Assembly (NCBI GenBank): GCA_020736575.1
Contig: JAGPYM010000081.1
Coordinates: 1-64,000 of the forward strand
Reading direction: 5' to 3'
DNA: 64,000 nucleotides
Source of the DNA: Thelonectria olida
Lineage: Eukaryota > Ascomycota > Sordariomycetes > Hypocreales > Nectriaceae
Part shown: positions 31,369-41,461 of the stretch, one piece after another
How the letters are laid out: every line of letters starts with the position of its first letter
Numbering within the stretch: the stretch's first letter is position 1
Translations under genes and position numbers: made by a program
Notes under the pieces: model-generated
What the model saw: only the letters and a program-made list of their open reading frames with translations
Database searches by the model: none
Told to the model about the DNA's origin: nothing

Positions 31369-33252
31369 ATGGCGGAAAAGCTACGGGGAAAATGGCTGCA
31401 TTTTGCTATTACTGTGAGCGTTGGGAGCTCCTATCTCTTATTCGGTTATGACCAGGTTTGTATTGAAGTCACCAACCGCTGCTGGCTCTACTAACGCTGT
31501 CCGCTCCTTCGTAGGGCGTTCTGGGTGGCCTTGTCGCACAGCCGAGCTTCCTCGATGCCATTGGAAATCCAAGTCAGAGTTTCCTTGGTTTGATCGTCGC
31601 CTTGTACAACATTGGCTGTCTTGCTGGCTGCGTTGTCGTCGGCTTGATTGGTAATACGTTGGGTCGAAAGAAAACCATTGTCTGGGGCTGCTTCATCATG
31701 GTTATTGGCGGAGCCGTGCAAGCCGCGACCTACGGCTCTGCTCAGCTCATCGTTGGCAGGATAATCTCTGGAGTGGGCAACGGTATGTCCGCACACTTCT
31801 TTGCCCCGAATGAACCAACACTGACGGACGCCAGGCATGATTACATCCACCGTTCCGGTCTACATGTCGGAGTGCTCTCCAGCTAAGGATCGTGGTAGAG
31901 CCATCGCTATACAGCTCTCCATCGTCATTGTAAGTTTTCCTGTACTCGGTTCGTTCCAAAGCACTAATTCTGTCAGTTCGGCACTGTTGTTGCATATTGG
32001 CTAGACTATGGCACTATTAAGCATCTGAGCGGAGAGGTAAGAGTCAAGGGCATGCATGGTGTAGAGCTCATGCTGAGATATTCATAGGTTGTTTGGAGAC
32101 TTCCCATCGCTTTCCAGAACGTATTCGCGCTGATCACGCTTTTCACGTTGCCATTCTTGCCAGAAACTCCGAGGTGAGTTTCTTTGTGCCCAAGAGAAGA
32201 GTGTTGAACTGACTTTTGAGCCAGGTGGCTTTACTCGCACGGATTTCAAGAAGAGGCCGCCCGTGTGTTGGCCAGGCTGCAAGACTGTAGCCAAGATGAT
32301 CCCCGCATTCTTCAAGCGAAGGAAGATATGGAAACGACGCTGAGACTGGAGCGCGAATCCATACAGTTTTCCATCAGAGACTTATTCAACGACAAGACTC
32401 CTATTAAGAACACCAGGCGCTTAGTCTTGTGTTTTCTCATCCAGTTTTGGCAACAGTTCACTGGCATAAATGTTATTGCCTTTTATGTTACCATTGTTCT
32501 CGAGGTTAACGTCGGGTTATCCAAAGAAACAAGTAGCCTGGTGGCGGGTTGCATCCAGATCGCCTTCTGGCTGGGCACAATTCCGCCCATCTGGCTCTTG
32601 GACAAGATTGGTCGAAGGCCTATGCTCATGATCGGCTCCACGATGATGCTGATTTGCATGGTCATCTTCACTACAGGCATCGCTATCAATACGGCGGCGA
32701 CAGCCAAGATGGCCCTGGCATTACTCTTTGTCTACGAGGTTTCGTTTGGATTGTCATGGCTGAGTATTCCTTGGCTCTATGCGCCTGAGATCACACCTCT
32801 GCAACTGCGGCATGTTGGATCTGCCGTCGCCACTTTTTCCGAGTGGCTATGGACATTTGTTAGTTTCATCACGGTGATCGACGATGGTTCAGAGCTAACT
32901 GCGAGTCTCTCTTCAGGTCATTGCCCTCGTGACGCCCTACGCCATCGAAACTGCGGGCTGGAAGTTTTACCTTCTTTTCTGTGTCATGATCGTATTAACG
33001 ATTCCTTTTACATACTTCTTTTTTCCGGAGGCAAGCACATATTTCCCTTTAAATGAACACCTTCAAAGTAGGATCCCAGTGGCTAACAGAAAGAAATAGA
33101 CAAGCGGCAAGACCTTGGAAGAGATCGATTACATTTTCGGTCGAGCAGAGCTGGATCAAGAGAGCGGAGAAGAAACGACAGACATCAGTATGAAGATTCG
33201 GATGGAGAATCAGACAAGTTCAAGCATTCATGCTGAGCGCGTTACTTCTTAG
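31369..33252 (+). CDS. MFS sugar transporter (hexose-transporter type), copy 1
   Basis: Eight exons (31369-31455, 31515-31782, 31835-31929, 31977-32036, 32088-32173, 32225-32858, 32917-33030, 33100-33252) give 498 residues. About twelve membrane helices. Sugar-porter signatures: FGYDQGVLGGL in helix 1, GRKKTIVWG, VPVYMSE, LPETPRWLYSHG, QQFTGINVIAFY, GRRPMLM and PE...GKTLEEIDYIF at the end. It should be a plasma-membrane proton symporter or facilitator for a monosaccharide or related polyol. The last intron has a GC donor (GAG|GCAAGC at 33031) and the family PE-T-GKTLEEID junction confirms it. Stop-to-stop spacing to the convergent bZIP gene is only 74 bases. A second transporter of the same class is at 41462. 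Confidence 0.9.
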
Positions 33253-33326
33253 TCTGTAGAAGGATTCGGGATGCAGGGTGACGGCAAGTTCTAAGATGGT
33301 TCCACGCTGGCCGAGGTTGATTGCGT

Positions 33327-34981
33327 TTATTCGTGAGTGTATATTACTGGCGTCATCGAAGGAAATCGGTCCCGGAACTCAGAGCTCACAGTCCAGTTCC
33401 TCAGCTTCCGAACATGCTTCTCGAAAATGGAATGCAACGTGCAATCATCGTCAGGGTCCGCGATTGCATCAAGACTATCATACTCCCAGTTTACCGTGAC
33501 ATGTTGAGAATAATATGGAGAAAATAATTCAAAAGGATACTCGTCGGGATATTCGATCAAAATATCCCGAACACCGGGCCTATCGTGCGGTTAGTGGGCG
33601 AGGACTGTGAGGCTGATATCCGCCTTCTCGTACCAAGGAATATTGTCAATCCACATTGCATGCGGGACCGTTATTTGCATAACAGTAGGCCGTAGCCATG
33701 TTGGCATCGCGATATAACTTTCTTTCGTTGGACATATTTGCCACTGATGCAGTCAGTCACTGATCGTCTCACATCTTCAGCATCTCGTTCCAATTTCTTC
33801 CCTCCTCTTCATGATGCCCGCGAACTTCAAGGATAGCAGGCTTGACCTACCCTCATTGTATGACACATTAGATAGAAAAAAGCAAGCTTCTCATTCTGGT
33901 GGACGCTCGGAAACGTAGACAAAACCCCCGACATGATCCTACTAAGGGGGTGAACAGCAGGACCCAACGATGTGTCCAGCAGTGCCTTGACTGTCGGTCT
34001 CTGTGGCCCTATGACTGTTTCGATGGCAACGCCTTCGGTAATCATGTCTCGGCGCGAGTTGGAGAAGTCTGATAGGATTTGGTCCAGAGGGCATGTGGGA
34101 GCCAAGTGTGAGCAGAGCACATTGAACGCCGACCTTGGCGTGCCACCCCGATGTGCATCCATAACAGAGCTCGATGGAGTCGGGAGTCTGACAGCAGAGC
34201 CAATCTGACTCATGCTCCTAGCGCTCTGGTGGCCTTGCATAACGCCGAAAGAGTTGTTGGCAACTGGTGATATCGGCGGGGCGCTGTGGCATCCTAGTGC
34301 GGGGTTAGATACTATGGCTCGCGTTCAGTGTAAGTCCTTACGCACCACTGTTGAAGGTATTTCCCTGACCTATGCCGTGTCCTTCTACGGGATGGTCGAC
34401 GGTGGACTGCACCGAGTTGCCTATGGGAGCCAGGGATGAGGGGGCTGGACCAGGGTCCGTGGCGACTAAGTTGGCTTGCGACTCATCTGGTTCAGACATG
34501 GGTGACGAGGGGATGGTTTGCGCCTGCGATGAGTGCCGGGTTTGGGTCTCAGGGCGCAGACCCGAGTCGTCTTCTACGAGCCCATCTTAGCAGACTGAAG
34601 AGCGGGGGATAAGCAAGGGGGCGAGCGGGCAGGTTTACCAGAAGTTTCCGGTGGTTGGGCCGTATCGTTGAGATGGCTCAACGCCGTTGAGACTAGGTCA
34701 AGGACGGCTTCCAAGCATTGCGTGAGGTTCTTATTTTGCTCACGGGCTGATAAAAGCTCTTGCTCTTTTCGGTTCGCCGTTGCCTGAGTTTGGGCAAATT
34801 GCTGCTCGAGACTGGCAATGCAGTCCTTCGTCCGTTGGCGAAACGCACGCTGCGCACGCCGGTCAACGTTGCGCTTGTGCTGAACCTGCTCCTCAGTAAG
34901 GCTGGAGACTGCTCTGGAGCGCTTCTTCGAGGAACCAGCAGGGGCAGCTCTGGTTGGGGCGGAATCACCCATGTTTCCCAA
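33327..34981 (-). CDS. bZIP transcription factor with DUF3425 domain (copy 2), probable frameshift
   Basis: Five exons (34981-34639, 34585-34342, 34283-33851, 33745-33634, 33579-33327). The basic region NVDRRAQRAFRQRTK and zipper (LEQQFAQTQ, EQELLSAREQNKN) and the DUF3425 blocks (TCPLDQILSDF, VIGPQRPTV, MPTWLRPTVMQITVPH, FEKHVRKLRNWTVSSEF) parallel copy 1 at 22301, including intron positions. In exon 4 the A-run at about 33719-33723 makes the frame shift after WQICPTKE; compared with copy 1 there are two extra bases (or one missing). If real, the product loses its last 115 or so residues but keeps the DNA-binding region. A CATGAGTCATG site lies about 280 bases upstream of the start, so the gene may be self-regulated or share control with its neighbours. 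Confidence 0.85.
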
Positions 34982-35457
34982 TCAACTGGGATCAATATCT
35001 GACGAGACTGAATAATGGAGGCTGCAGGAGGGAATGGAGAGTTGAGTGGGGTCGCGTCTGGCACACGACAAGCACTGGTCAGAAGCAAGGGATATGACCG
35101 GACTACCTTTGTCAGTCAGTCGATGCGAGCGAGAGACGCCATGGTCGCTTCAGCGATGGGAAAGTCATCACATGACAACGACATGACCGGTGCCACCAAC
35201 GCTTCTCCCGGACTGGGTTAGTACAGACAGGACACGAGAGATCCACGCCAGACATGAGTCATGCTCGAGGTCTGAGATCCGGTCTGCAACTGATGTCATA
35301 TGCACCTCACTTGTGGTACCTTGTATCTATGCATGAAGTATTGTTCTTTTCAACTGACGGAATGACTGGCTCTACTCTCTTGATTGGGACACTGTTCGGT
35401 GTGTGACAAGTTACACCTCCACCCAGCCTCTCCTCTAGTCCCGCGACTTGTCCAACC
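34982..35457. other. Promoter region of bZIP copy 2
   Basis: Holds the upstream region of the minus-strand bZIP gene and the 3' flank of the aldehyde dehydrogenase gene. No gene; one CATGAGTCATG site (listed separately). Confidence 0.45.
35253..35263. promoter_or_regulatory. Candidate bZIP site CATGAGTCATG
   Basis: An 11-base palindrome about 270-280 bases upstream of bZIP copy 2, identical to the site at 39410. Its position before a bZIP gene suggests feedback control. Confidence 0.5.
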
Positions 35458-37305
35458 TCAATAGTTCAGATTAATCAGCACCGTCTTCGGCTCGGTGTAG
35501 GAACGAAGGGCATGCTCGCCCATCTCTCTGCCAAGCCCGCTCTCCTTAGTACCGCCGAATGGGCAAGAAAAGGTAATGGTGCTGATGCAGTTGACGCCAA
35601 CAACGCCCGAATCAAAGACAGAACTTAACCGGAGTGCGCGGGAAATGTCCTGCGTGAAGACACCGGCCATGAGTCCGTATTTACTGTTGTTGGAACGACG
35701 AATAACCTCCTCCTCTGTATCAAACTTATTGATGACGACCACGGGCCCGAAGATCTCGTCATTATATATTGTCGCGCTGTCCTTTGTGTCGGTGAAGATT
35801 GTCGGCTCAATGTAGTACCCCTAGGCGTCATCGTTAGTATCACGTCGTCTTTGGCGGCATCATACGTCAAGCGTGAAGGCAAGGGCCTCATACCTTTGAG
35901 CCAAGAGCCTTTCCACCAGAGAGCAGTGTGCCTTGCTGCTCGTCTCTCGCAGTGTCAATAATGTTCATTATTCGTTCAAATTGACCTTTGTCGACGACCG
36001 GGCCAATCTCGACACCCTCTTTTTCAGGGTCGCCAATGACATTCGTCTTTGCCTTGAAGGCTGCGGCGTAGGCCTCTATGAACGCATCGTAAATCCCTGC
36101 CTGAACATAGACCCTTGTTGCCGCGAAACAAATTTGACCACTATTGGTGAGAAGGGCATTGGCGGTCCTTGAATGGGAGTTAGATGCATTCCCCTCACGG
36201 TAAATGGGGGACAAGGGAGGGAGCGTAACACACCAGTCGACGGCGTTTTTGAGATTCGCATCATCAAAGACAACTGCAGGGCTTTTCCCTCCAAGTTCTA
36301 GTGTAACCCTTTTCAGGTTACTTTGAGCAGCGAGTACCTGGACAGCCTTTCCTGTCTGGACACTCCCCGTAAAGCTGACCTTGGAAACCCGCATATGAGA
36401 TGCAAGGGCAGCCCCCGTTGTTCCGTCTCCAAGCAGGACTTGGAACACGCCGGGAGGAAACCCGGCCTGGAGAATCAGCTTTCCCAGCTCAGCTGCCATC
36501 AACGGAGTTTTCTCGCTAGGCTTCAGGATGAAGACATTTCCGGTTGCCAGCGCAGGGGCAGCTTTAAGGCCCACAGATGCCAAGGGACCGTTCCATGGAA
36601 TTATGCTACCATCATGTTAGTTATCGACGCAGATCCAACTGGAAATGACTAACGATACCCTGCCACAACACCGATTGGCTCGTTTCTGACAATCTTGTAG
36701 AAGCCATCGTCTGCAGGAAAGACCTGGCCCGCATATTTGTCCACCCAACCGGCGTAATCTAGGCAAGTCAGCTTGCGACGGCTCACTGGTGAAGATGGGT
36801 AGGGCAGGCCTACATCGGAAACAACCGATGGCTGTGGCTATCTCTGATTTTCCAAAGGGATGATAAGGTGCGCCTAGGGTAAGTCTTGTCAGATATGCAA
36901 GGCGTTCTTGGTTGGCCTCGAGCAGATCTGCAAATCTCAGCAGAATCTTTTGCCTCTCAACATTCGTCAGCTTTCTCCATGGCGAGTCAGCCTGGAACGC
37001 CTGGTTTGCAAACTTGACTGCTTCGTCGATGTCTTCACTACCAGCAACCGGGATTTGGTCGCTAACAAGCTCGCCGTTGGCTGGATTAAAGACGGAGAGT
37101 CTGACAGTGCCTTCGTTAGTAAAGTGATGATGAGGGCGTGACGTGAGATTGGCGTACTTTTTACTCCCATGGCAATGGACAAACTATGGAATTGACCAAT
37201 TTTAGCATTCAATTATGGTTGGTATAGAGAGGTGTAGAGAGGATGGGTGCACTCCCATACCTTGTTGTTAATGAAAAGTTGGGTGAGATGCGGTTCGAGC
37301 TCCAT
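35458..37305 (-). CDS. NAD(P)-dependent aldehyde dehydrogenase
   Basis: Seven exons (37305-37261, 37183-37158, 37100-36814, 36758-36659, 36605-36234, 36167-35894, 35820-35458) give 488 residues, normal for ALDHs. Motifs in order: LFINNKFVH at the N-terminus, VFNPANGELV, IPWNGPL, the KPSEKTPL cofactor lysine, FTGSVQTGK, the catalytic glutamate in LELGGKSP, the nucleophile cysteine in NSGQICFAATRVYVQ, DEIFGPVV, and the C-terminal FGGTKESGLGREMG. All key residues are present. The enzyme oxidises an aldehyde to the acid that a CoA ligase could then activate. One intron (36233-36168) could be read through without a stop, but splicing restores the exact family spacing around the catalytic cysteine. 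A TGAGTCATG site is 214 bases upstream. Confidence 0.9.
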
Positions 37306-38122
37306 CTTGTAACAATCAATGTCTACGAGTCGATTTTTGGGATGAGTTTGTGAAGAAAAGATTGCGTATAGAACTATCAATCTCGACAGAGAAGACCGCA
37401 ATAAATGTTTTCCCATTTAATAGACACCTTTCCACCTTTCCACATCGATTAACCTACCCGTAATTCCTTCGTCATGACGCCAAAGCCGTGAAGCCCACCA
37501 TGCCTCCACTCCAAGTCCTGAGTCATGTTTCGCAAGCTCTCAAGCTGATGATTGAATCCGAGAACTACTGAAAGGCTAAGCTGCATCTGGGTGTCGGAGG
37601 AACAATTGCTTGGCTTCACTGTAGGGATCCCACGGTTGACATTGGCCAATGTCGACATCCAATGTGAATGGACACATAATACATTCCCGAGAGGAGGGAT
37701 CCATGCCGAAAGTCTCTAGCTTCTAGTGTGGTGGCACGTATCACTGGAAGGTGAGAGAAGGCTCTGGCACTGCACTGTAGCTCTGTGCGTATCTTGTCTG
37801 TCATTGAAGATGCAGGATCTCGTACTCGTATCCCGACTCAAGCTCCGATGGCAGCGTCTGAAGGCGATCACTCGTGTCAGTCAAAGTTCTTCCACGACAG
37901 ACGGAGTGATGCTATTTCAGTTTTGAGGTTTCGCTATATTTCCGAAAGGGCAACTTGAGATCATCTAACTTCCTATGAACATCACCCATTGAGCGAGCCA
38001 CGCAAACATTATAGAGAGCAAGTACGCAAGTAGTAAGAACTGCACGGTGCAAATAATCGGGTGATGTAACTATCTGTCTCGGCCCGACCCATGGGGTTTG
38101 ATCGGAGCAAAGGCAGCCCTTC
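37306..38122. other. Intergenic region with one bZIP-type site
   Basis: The aldehyde dehydrogenase promoter lies here, with TGAGTCATG at 37519-37527. Other frames are short and unrecognised. The SDR 3' end flanks the other side. Confidence 0.4.
37519..37527. promoter_or_regulatory. bZIP-type site TGAGTCATG before ALDH
   Basis: A match to nine of the eleven bases of the recurring palindrome, 214 bases upstream of the aldehyde dehydrogenase start. Confidence 0.4.
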
Positions 38123-39048
38123 CTAGCGGAGATTTGTCGCTTGGTTTTCCAAGCTTGCAGCCTCCACAATCTGCCTCATGCCATCATTAATGTATTCCAT
38201 CTGGTCCCTCAAGTAGAACGTCTTGCCAAATATCTCAACTGCCAGACCGTAAGCCTCGCTCTTTTGCACTTCTCGTCCCTTGCCATCCTTTATATTCCCA
38301 CCCTCTATCAAAGTTTCGACAGTAGAGACGATTGTTTCAACAGGGGTCAGGTACTCCTCTGGGAACTTGTCCCACGCCTTTGTGGAAAGCAAGTTGGTCC
38401 GAACAGTGCCAGGGCAGATGGCATACGTTCGTATCCCATCGCGACGGAACGGGCGGGCAATCGACCTCATGAAGCTGAGTAGCCCCGCCTTGGAGGCCGA
38501 GTACAGCGGATTGAATTCTTGAGCATACTGTCTTTTGTTAGCAACCTGCACAGCGTATGCGACATGCCCACTGAGGGTTTTCATGCTTGGCTGGCCCATA
38601 CAAAGCTTGCAATGCTGGCGGTCATCACCAAAACAGCATCTTGATGGGGGCGAGTATTGGCCAAAAAGTACTGGCGCGCTAGGTAGCATGTGTTTATGGC
38701 GGCTTTCAGGTTGATGTCGATGCTTAGTTGATTCGGTTCCGGCGGTGGTAGCGATTCAGCCCTGTGGTAGAAGTTGTCGAGCTGAATGATGCCAGCGTTG
38801 GCAAACACAAAGTCCAATCGACCACGAGATTTGAATACGTTTTCGAATGCTGAGGAGAGGCTGCCCCAGCTGTTCACATCCACTGCCGTGAACTGCAGCT
38901 TGGGATGTTTACGAGTAGCTTCAGCTCCGGCAGAGGCATTGAGGTCGAAGATATGCACCTCCCAACCTTTACTAGAGAGTGATTCGGCAACCGCCAGGCC
39001 CATACCTGAAGCCCCGCCGGTGATGATGGCTGTTTTTGGTAGAGCCAT
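38123..39048 (-). CDS. Short-chain dehydrogenase, 15-PGDH-like
   Basis: Two exons (39048-38602 and 38527-38123) give 283 residues. NAD-binding ITGGASGMGLAVAESL with D at the end of the second strand (IFDLNASAG, so NAD preferred), FANAGII (NAG), catalytic serine in VMTASIAS and YSASKAGLLSF (YxxxK). The closest wording is 15-hydroxyprostaglandin-dehydrogenase-like SDRs, which oxidise secondary alcohols. The intron acceptor ACAG|TAT is chosen because it gives ASFYAQEFNPLYSASK without a shift. The promoter has a TATATAA box (about 39176-39183) and two copies of the recurring bZIP-type site (39229, one mismatch; 39410, exact). It fits as an oxidation step producing a ketone. Confidence 0.9.
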
Positions 39049-39596
39049 GGTAGCGAATTGTATTGGATATTTGATGAGAAGTTGGGGTTGACACTCGTAA
39101 AGTGAAGATCCGAATATGTAGTAGTATATAGACCGATATAGCTAATGGTAGATATTCCGGGGTGGGCCTCTGATGTTATATAAGGAAGTCTGAATGCAGT
39201 AAGGTATCTTGAGTAAAGATGACTTACACATAAGTCATGGGTCAATGAGGGGGAAGCACTACATTGTTGCACACCCAGTCAGGGGCAATGACTTGCCAGT
39301 TCTCGTCTTGTAACTCGGGCCTGCAGTGGTTTCTTGGTTGTAGGAATTGTCATGAGTAAGCCTACACGAGTGTTCTGTCCGGACGAGGAGCCACTGCATG
39401 GCTTTTAATCATGAGTCATGTTGACCTTTATGGTTTCCAGTGTGTTGACATAACCCCAGATGTGAATGTACGAGACGAGTGGGATCAATGACTACGACCA
39501 TGGCGCAGGCATGACGAGCTATCATGAAATGAATTTAACAACACTCTGAGAGTGGCAAGATTGGAAAGTGTTTGAGAAATGTCAGAATTCATCTAT
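39049..39596. other. Promoter region of the PGDH-like SDR
   Basis: No gene. It contains the TATATAA box at 39176-39183, CATAAGTCATG at 39229-39239 and CATGAGTCATG at 39410-39420. The 3' end of the OYE gene flanks it. Confidence 0.5.
39410..39420. promoter_or_regulatory. Candidate bZIP site CATGAGTCATG
   Basis: An exact 11-base palindrome 362 bases upstream of the SDR start and identical to 35253-35263. A one-mismatch copy (CATAAGTCATG, 39229-39239) stands closer to the gene. Confidence 0.5.
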
Positions 39597-40778
39597 CTAA
39601 TCTTCCTCTTTGGCCTTGCAGCGCTGCAGATAGCGAATGAAGTCTTCGCTGAAGGGATAGTCGGTGTAGCCTTTCACAGCCTTTGGTGTGTAAAAGGTGT
39701 CACGATCGTACTTGTTGAGTGCCAACTTTCTCTGGATTCTAAAGGGCAAGTCTGGTGTCGAGATGAAATACCTCCCAAACATGACAACAATATTCTTTTC
39801 CGGATACTCTTCATCGGCCAGTTTGCGCGCTGTCTCGGGTGTGTAACCACCAGCAATTAGAAGAGGGCCGTCCCAGATGTCAATTGCGAATGCCAATTTA
39901 TCTCCAGAGTCAACATCCGTATTCCCAGAGATTCTGGACTCGACGAGGTGAAGATAGGCGAGATTCAGTGGTTGCAATCTCTGGATGAGATCGGTGAACT
40001 GAGGTATCGGGTCCTCCATCTTCATGCCATTGTAGGTGCTCCAGGGGCTGAAGCGTATCCCCGTTCGTTCTGCGCCTATGGCATCGCAAACGGCTTGAAC
40101 AACCTGGACAGCAAACCGAGATCGGTTTTCATTACTCCCACCATACATGTCGGTTCGCTGATTGCATCGATCTTGGATAAACTGATCAATCAGGTATCCA
40201 TTAGCTCCATGGAGCTCCACCCCATCGAACCCTGCCTCAATGGCATTCTTAGCCGCGTGAGCATAGTTCTGTACTGTACTTTGGATTTCCTCCACAGTAA
40301 GAGGAACTGGCTTCGGGCGTGAAGAGTCGACAGCGATGTCACTTGAGCTCCGGAAGGTAATACCCTCTCTCTTCGCAACATCAGGCTCGGCAGTGCGACC
40401 TAGGGCCCAGAGTTGACAGAAGATGTATCCGCCCTGAGCGTGGACGGCATCTGTAATTGTCCGCCACGCAGTAATCTGTTCGTCGTTGTAGATACCAGGG
40501 ACATTGGCGAAGCCACCGTCGGCCGGAGAGATGAAGGTTCCTTCGGAAATCAACAAAGTGCCCGGTACTGAGGCACGTTGGCTATAGTAATCCCTGACAG
40601 CGGCGATGGGGATGTGGTCGTCCGACGCTCGAAATCGCGTGAGGGGACACATTGCGATGCGGTGACTGAGGAGGATATTGCCGACCTGGACGGGCTTGAA
40701 AAGCTGAGATGCGGCCATGTCGGCCGTGGGCTTATTGGCTTCGGGGGCTTGCAATGGTGTTTGTGCCGAGACAGTCAT
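39597..40778 (-). CDS. Old Yellow Enzyme (FMN ene-reductase)
   Basis: A single-exon protein of about 393 residues from MTVSAQTP (40778). The frame is open to 40910, but that extension is not family-like, and a later Met (MAASQLF, 20 residues on) is also possible. Family marks: LFKPVQVGNILLSHRIAMCP with TRFRA (FMN phosphate/N5 region), FCQLWALGRTA, DGVELHGANGYLIDQF with the substrate-binding His/Asn pair, QDRCNQRTDMYGGSNENR, and VMFGRYFISTPDLP. These enzymes use NADPH and FMN to reduce the carbon-carbon double bond of alpha,beta-unsaturated ketones and aldehydes, and relatives take part in ergot alkaloid and jasmonate pathways. Here it could saturate an enone before ring oxygenation. The upstream region has imperfect copies of the bZIP palindrome. 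Confidence 0.9.
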   Translation of the reverse strand: MTVSAQTPLQAPEANKPTADMAASQLFKPVQVGNILLSHRIAMCPLTRFRASDDHIPIAAVRDYYSQRASVPGTLLISEGTFISPADGGFANVPGIYNDEQITAWRTITDAVHAQGGYIFCQLWALGRTAEPDVAKREGITFRSSSDIAVDSSRPKPVPLTVEEIQSTVQNYAHAAKNAIEAGFDGVELHGANGYLIDQFIQDRCNQRTDMYGGSNENRSRFAVQVVQAVCDAIGAERTGIRFSPWSTYNGMKMEDPIPQFTDLIQRLQPLNLAYLHLVESRISGNTDVDSGDKLAFAIDIWDGPLLIAGGYTPETARKLADEEYPEKNIVVMFGRYFISTPDLPFRIQRKLALNKYDRDTFYTPKAVKGYTDYPFSEDFIRYLQRCKAKEED

Positions 40779-41461
40779 GGTGTCAGAGTCTCGAAAACGG
40801 TGATTCAACAATAAAAGCGTAGAAGTCTGGACCAAAGGATGTCCTCTCCAGGAACCGAGGAGATGCCTTGTATTAACATGGGCAATGAAAGGCATCTCAG
40901 GCCCGATCAAGGAAGTTACATCATGACTGGAAACACCACCCCCAACGGAATGGCATGACTCGGAGAAAACTAAGGTGAGGGGGTCATGGTGACATGAGTA
41001 ATGGACAACCTAAGCTCCAAAGACCAAGGCCGTGACCGACTATCTCCACAATGGCTGAAGCAATTCAGGGCAAAGTAGCCCGGGAAATAATTCCGTTGAT
41101 AAGAGAAGTGCAGAAGCGGAGGGGCGTGCTCCGCTCCCTTTCATTGGTTATCGTGCGCATGAACGGCCTTCCCAATCTCCTGGACAAGTTCTGGGGCTGA
41201 TGCGGGGTCTGGGGAAACAATCTTCGAAATTCCGGGGTAGCATCACATGGCTATGGGCAAAATGACTAGCTGGATAACTTTGAACTAATGCCAAAGACAA
41301 ACTGGCTGCACATGGAACCTTATATAACATGGCTGTAGACGCAGAAAATCACCAGCGATATTTCCCATCGTCTCTCCTATCATTACTACACGTTTGTCTC
41401 ATACTGCATTTATACTCGTCAACGATCACTCCAGCAACAAGCATACACGCGTCCAAGCCAG
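40779..41461. other. Divergent promoter region OYE / transporter 2
   Basis: CATGACTCGG at 40954 and CATGAGTAATG at 40993-41003 are variants of the recurring site, about 175 and 215 bases from the OYE start. A TATATAA box at 41321-41327 serves the transporter, 135 bases before its ATG. No gene. Confidence 0.45.

Noticed and set aside
40779..40910. 44-residue N-terminal extension of the OYE
   Set aside because: It is not family-like and contains the promoter-proximal region; MTVSAQTP is the better start.
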